Shown here: positions 41,021-42,342 of the stretch, one piece after another
Numbering within the stretch: the first letter of the stretch is position 1
How the letters are laid out: each line of letters begins with the position of its first letter
NCBI GenBank assembly: GCA_016869375.1
Contig: VGEH01000022.1
Span: 1 to 42,342 of the forward strand
Direction of reading: 5' to 3'
Source of the DNA: Alphaproteobacteria bacterium
GTDB taxonomy: Bacteria; Pseudomonadota; Alphaproteobacteria; SHVZ01
Length of the DNA: 42,342 nt
Position numbers and translations under genes: made by a program
Notes under the pieces: generated by a model
What the model was told of the DNA's origin: nothing
Database searches by the model: none
Seen by the model: the letters and a program-made list of their open reading frames with translations, nothing else

Positions 41021-41928
41021 CAGCGTGCGGCGGCCTCGGCGATGGCGGCCGGCGAGAGCCCGGCCTGCTCGAGCAGATGCTCCTGGCTACCGTAGTCTTC
41101 GGGGAAGTGGTCCGGAAGGGCGAGGCGGAGGAGCGGCGTGCGCACGTTCTTGTCGACCAGAAGCTCGGCGACGGCGGAGCCGATCCCGCCGATCCGGCTG
41201 TGCTCCTCGACCGTGACCAGCTTCTCCACCTTGCCGGCGAGCGCCAGCACCGCGGCCTCGTCCAGCGGCTTGACCGAGGGCATGTGCAGCACGCCGGCAT
41301 GCGTGTTGGTCTTGGCCATGATCTCGCTCGCGGCGAGCGCGCGGCTGGCCATGACGCCAGTGGTGATGAAGCCGATACGGCCGGGCGCCTTGAGCTCGAT
41401 CGCCTTGCCGAGCGTGAAGCCGTGCTCGGGCCTGGTCACGACCGGATCGCCGCCCTTGGCGAGGCGGATGTAGATCGGGCTCGGGTGGTCGAGCGTCGCG
41501 GCCATGAAGCGCTTCATCTCCTCGGCATCGGCGACCGCGACCACCGACATGTTCGGCAGCGCGCGCATGATGGCGATGTCCTCGATCGCCATGTGCGTGG
41601 GGCCGAGCGGGGCGTAGACCATGCCGCCGCCATTGGCGATCAGGCGGACCGGGAGATTGTGCAGGCAGAGGTCGACCGCGACCTGCTCATAGCAGCGGCG
41701 CGTGATGAAGGTGGCGATGGTGTTGACGTAGGGGATGTAGCCGTCCATGGCGAGGCCGGCGGCCATGCCGATGATCGCGGCTTCCGAGACGCCTTCCATG
41801 AAGAAGCGCTCAGGCATCTCCTTGCGCATCGCATCCAGCGCGCCGGCGCCGAGATCGGAGCCGACGAAAACCACGCGCGGGTCCTTCTTCGCCAGCTCGT
41901 GCACCATCTTGAGGCTGGTCTCGCGCAT
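41020..41928 (-). CDS. Transketolase-like C-terminal subunit (pyrimidine-binding half)
   Basis: A 302-residue protein equal to the C-terminal half of transketolase/DXP-synthase-type enzymes. The thiamine-pyrimidine domain (about 1-165) contains FFMEGVSEAAIIGMAAGLAMDGYIPYVNTIATFI with the activating Glu, followed by the transketolase C-terminal domain (ELKAPGRIGFITTGVMASRALAAS, VKPLDEAAVLALAGKVEKLVTVEEHSRIGGIGSAVAELL). It needs the separate N-terminal subunit, whose gene overlaps it by one base. Split transketolases in sugar clusters may move two-carbon units onto unusual acceptors. Confidence 0.92.
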   Translation of the reverse strand: MRETSLKMVHELAKKDPRVVFVGSDLGAGALDAMRKEMPERFFMEGVSEAAIIGMAAGLAMDGYIPYVNTIATFITRRCYEQVAVDLCLHNLPVRLIANGGGMVYAPLGPTHMAIEDIAIMRALPNMSVVAVADAEEMKRFMAATLDHPSPIYIRLAKGGDPVVTRPEHGFTLGKAIELKAPGRIGFITTGVMASRALAASEIMAKTNTHAGVLHMPSVKPLDEAAVLALAGKVEKLVTVEEHSRIGGIGSAVAELLVDKNVRTPLLRLALPDHFPEDYGSQEHLLEQAGLSPAAIAEAAAR

Positions 41929-42342
41929 CAGCCGCCCATCAGTTCCTTGCGCAGCGCCGCCGCCTGGTCCGGCGGCAGGCGCGCCTTGTGATGCCAGGCG
42001 GCACTGTGCTCGCAGACGGCGATGCCGCGGCCCTTGACCGTGTGGCAGATGACCGCCGTCGGCTTCGCCGGATCGACCGGCAGCGCCTTCAGGACACGGC
42101 GAAGATCGTTGACATCATGGCCGTCCACCTCGGCGACGCCGAAGCCGAAGGCTTTGAACTTGTCGGCGAGCGGCTCGAGCGGCAGCACATCCGGGACCGT
42201 GCCGTAGGACTGCATCTTGTTGTAGTCGAGAAGGACGGTGAGATTGGCGAGCTTGTGCTTGGAGGCCATCAGCGCCGCCTCCCAGACCGAACCCTCGTTC
42301 GACTCGCCATCGCCCATGATCACGTAGACCCGGGACGGGCGC
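41928..42342 (-). CDS. Transketolase-like N-terminal subunit, partial (5' end outside window)
   Basis: The last 137 codons of the thiamine-diphosphate-binding half. The frame is open to the window edge and continues upstream of the first visible ATG as RPSRVYVI before MGDGESNEGSVWEAA, the GDG diphosphate/metal motif, and NLTVLLDYNKMQSYGTV with the metal-binding Asn. PTAVICHTVKGRGI closes the domain. The stop overlaps the C-subunit start (TGATG), so the two halves are coupled and should form one heteromeric enzyme. The true start lies beyond 42342. Confidence 0.92.
   Translation of the reverse strand, partial: RPSRVYVIMGDGESNEGSVWEAALMASKHKLANLTVLLDYNKMQSYGTVPDVLPLEPLADKFKAFGFGVAEVDGHDVNDLRRVLKALPVDPAKPTAVICHTVKGRGIAVCEHSAAWHHKARLPPDQAAALRKELMGG

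Overview
The window is GC-rich, densely packed bacterial DNA, almost certainly from an alphaproteobacterium. The evidence is a Caulobacter-type flagellar arrangement (fliX divergent from flgI-flgJ-flgN/flbY, with dksA and flgF-flgG-flgA-flgH nearby), a DksA with a one-cysteine zinc-finger remnant, and sigma-54 promoters paired with FlbD-like palindromes. A Rhodospirillales-like host is a guess. No tRNA, rRNA or CRISPR was seen.

Layout. (1) 1-573: the tail of an IS3-like transposase, then about 350 bases of apparently decayed DNA. (2) 574-9078: metabolic genes. A minus-strand run holds a DegP/HtrA-like protease, an aldehyde dehydrogenase, a dioxygenase resembling animal PHYHD1, and a class I aminotransferase. 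On the plus strand a phosphotransferase-fold kinase is translationally coupled to an enolase paralogue that lacks the usual catalytic histidine. A cobalamin-binding radical SAM protein converges on that pair. (3) 9079-21968: flagellar genes flgK, flgL, a FlaG-like gene, flgN/flbY-like, flgJ, flgI, fliX, dksA, flgH, flgA, flgG and flgF, interrupted by an Asp/Glu-racemase-family gene and a TPR-radical SAM/SPASM gene. (4) 21969-42342: a large glycan and glycosylation region. It contains a 1035-residue TPR-OGT glycosyltransferase, then a plus-strand nucleotide-sugar operon (dehydrogenase, epimerase, C-methyltransferase, NeuD-like acyltransferase, DegT aminotransferase, two tandem TIGR04372-type glycosyltransferases). 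Facing it is a minus-strand operon (split transketolase, two DegT aminotransferases, 'sporadic carbohydrate cluster' dioxygenase and LIC12192-type protein, methyltransferases, WbuC cupin, epimerase).

How the parts fit. The three flagellar operons starting at flgK, flgI and flgF each carry a sigma-54 -24/-12 element, and each has a CGGCA-N5/6-TGCC palindrome about 80-100 bp upstream. This matches enhancer control by an NtrC-type activator such as FlbD, whose partner FliX is encoded here. The OGT-like protein beside flgF, like Caulobacter FlmG, suggests that sugars made by the neighbouring operons may be attached to flagellin. LPS or capsule synthesis is the alternative.

Most notable: the enhancer/promoter triad, the active-site-altered enolase with its private kinase, and the second TIGR04372 gene, which is intact except for one in-frame TAA.
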